The notes under the pieces: model-generated | Told to the model about the DNA's origin: nothing | The model's database searches: none | Seen by the model: the letters and a program-made list of their open reading frames with translations, nothing else | Assembly (NCBI GenBank): GCA_026315105.1 | Contig: CM048755.1 | Coordinates: 756,915,301-756,979,300, forward strand | DNA length: 64,000 nucleotides | From: Locusta migratoria | Lineage: Eukaryota > Arthropoda > Insecta > Orthoptera > Acrididae | Reading direction: 5' to 3' | Made by a program: the position numbers and the translations under genes | Shown here: in pieces, positions 63,256 to 64,000 of the stretch | Position numbering within the stretch: the first letter of the stretch is position 1 | Layout: every line of letters begins with the position of its first letter

Positions 63256-64000
63256 ATGGCCACTACCCCGAACCCAAACTTCAGTTACAGATGGCGCAAA
63301 TCACGCAACTACTTCAAGCAGTGGCGCAGTTGACGGCACCTCAACAACTGCCGTCGCATCAGCAGCCCACACCTGCAGCCGCTTCCTTCGTTTCACCAGT
63401 ACAACGAACGTGAGGAAGAATGGAGCAACTACTTCGCCCAATTTCAAGAACTCGTCGCGGCTCTTCAACTTACAGGTCAGACGGTTAAGCATCTGTTATT
63501 AGCAGTGGTGGGCACCAACACCTTCGTGTTACTGCAGAAACTTTTCCTCCAAGCATCTCCTCGCGATCTAGAATTTGAACAAATAATAGAGGCAGTAAAT
63601 ACTCATTATGAGAGAAAAGTTCTCGTAGCTGTGGCGCGGTACCGATTTTTCAGACTTAAAAAATTACCTGAGCAGTCACACCACGAATGGATTACGGAAC
63701 TGAAGGGCTTAACCCGCAAATGTAAATTTACTTGCTCTTGTGGACTTTCTTATAGTGACGTGATGTTGAGAGACGCTATCACTCAGAACATTCAGGACCC
63801 CAGAATTAGGGCAGCAATTCTAAAACAATCTGACCCTTCATTAGACAGTGTACTGCAGCTTATAGAAGCGCATGATACCTTTGACTTAGCAGATATAGAA
63901 ATGCAAGGCCACAGTGTAAATACAGTGCACAGCAACGGACGCTTTCCTAGCCGTAGTTCTCAGTATAGCACTAGTGATTCTTATTCTACCAGCCGTGCTG
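63256..64000 (+). CDS. gypsy-4 gag, partial at the window end, frameshifts near its start
   Basis: The ATG at 63256 opens MATTPNPN. The expected continuation (LQLQMAQITQLLQAVAQLTA) is in another frame until about 63390, after which the ATG frame resumes: QYNEREEEWSNYFAQFQELV, LQLTGQTVKHLLLAV and YERKVLVAVARYRFFRLKKL. It goes on to CKFTCSCGLSYSDVMLRDAI and ILKQSDPSLDSVLQLIEAHD, and stays open to base 64000. This is a Ty3/gypsy gag (capsid) that has not yet reached the zinc knuckles. The matching order in gypsy-1 and the 19.5-kb fragment supports the call. Two compensating indels in the first 45 codons suggest decay or an alternative start. Pol would lie beyond the window. Confidence 0.85.

Noticed and set aside
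1..64000. Host protein-coding gene with exons
   Set aside because: No conserved host protein block was recognised; every recognisable protein segment belongs to a mobile element or a repeated family.

Overview
The window looks like repeat-dominated nuclear DNA from a large insect genome, most likely a grasshopper or locust (Orthoptera, Schistocerca-like). This rests on recognising the repeats, not on a host gene: an abundant tRNA-derived SINE (called SINE-A here), a Jockey-like LINE with a GTAGAT-rich 3' tail, RTE-like LINEs ending in a CAA/ACA tail, and Penelope, Ty3/gypsy, Ty1/copia and hAT relics, all broken by stops and frameshifts. I found no host protein-coding gene, rRNA, functional tRNA or CRISPR array. 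Longer unassigned stretches are listed as such.

Layout. 0-4.2 kb: unassigned DNA with a hairpin, a short tandem duplication and one SINE-A. 4.25-8.19 kb: a nearly full-length Jockey-clade LINE (ORF1, endonuclease, reverse transcriptase, 3' UTR, AATAAA and poly-A). 9.4-10.9 kb: a decayed integrase of the KRBA2/SCAND3-like type. 11.26-13.83 kb: Ty3/gypsy primer site, gag, protease and RT. 14-16.6 kb: unassigned DNA with a 470-bp tandem duplication. 16.8-18.0 kb: hAT-like transposase (minus). 18.1-19.4 kb: gypsy integrase tail plus 3' LTR. 19.4-23.1 kb: gypsy gag pieces and an LTR (minus). 23.1-28.5 kb: mostly unassigned, with a (TA)36 tract and short tandem repeats. 28.5-29.9 kb: 5' part of a copia element (minus). 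29.9-33.2 kb: RTE-like fragments, a solo LTR and a SINE. 33.3-35.1 kb: a decayed member of a multicopy insect protein family that I recognise but cannot name.

36-41.4 kb: SINEs, a fold-back, R1-like and RTE-like LINE pieces and a ZMYM1-like hAT pseudogene. 41.7-48.6 kb: hAT remnants, SINEs and a hAT-type MITE. 48.7 kb: a third SINE family. 49.5-52.85 kb: a Penelope-like element (RT plus GIY-YIG endonuclease, minus) arranged as a partial tandem dimer. 52.86-61.81 kb: one Jockey-like LINE opened up by nested insertions. They are a hAT-type terminus with a 2.1-kb TTA-flanked DNA transposon, and an RTE-like LINE that itself holds a 1.7-kb insertion (with a SINE-A inside) and a solo LTR. 61.98-64 kb: SINEs, a gypsy RT scrap, then the 5' LTR, primer site and gag of a gypsy element running off the window.

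The elements are parasites inserted into and next to one another, not a pathway. Target-site duplications and interruptions give a relative insertion order at several places. The best candidates for under-described biology are the 33.3-35.1 kb family, the perfect 42-bp hairpin inside the TTA-flanked transposon, the primer-site duplication at the LTR edge near 63.0 kb, and the tandem Penelope arrangement.
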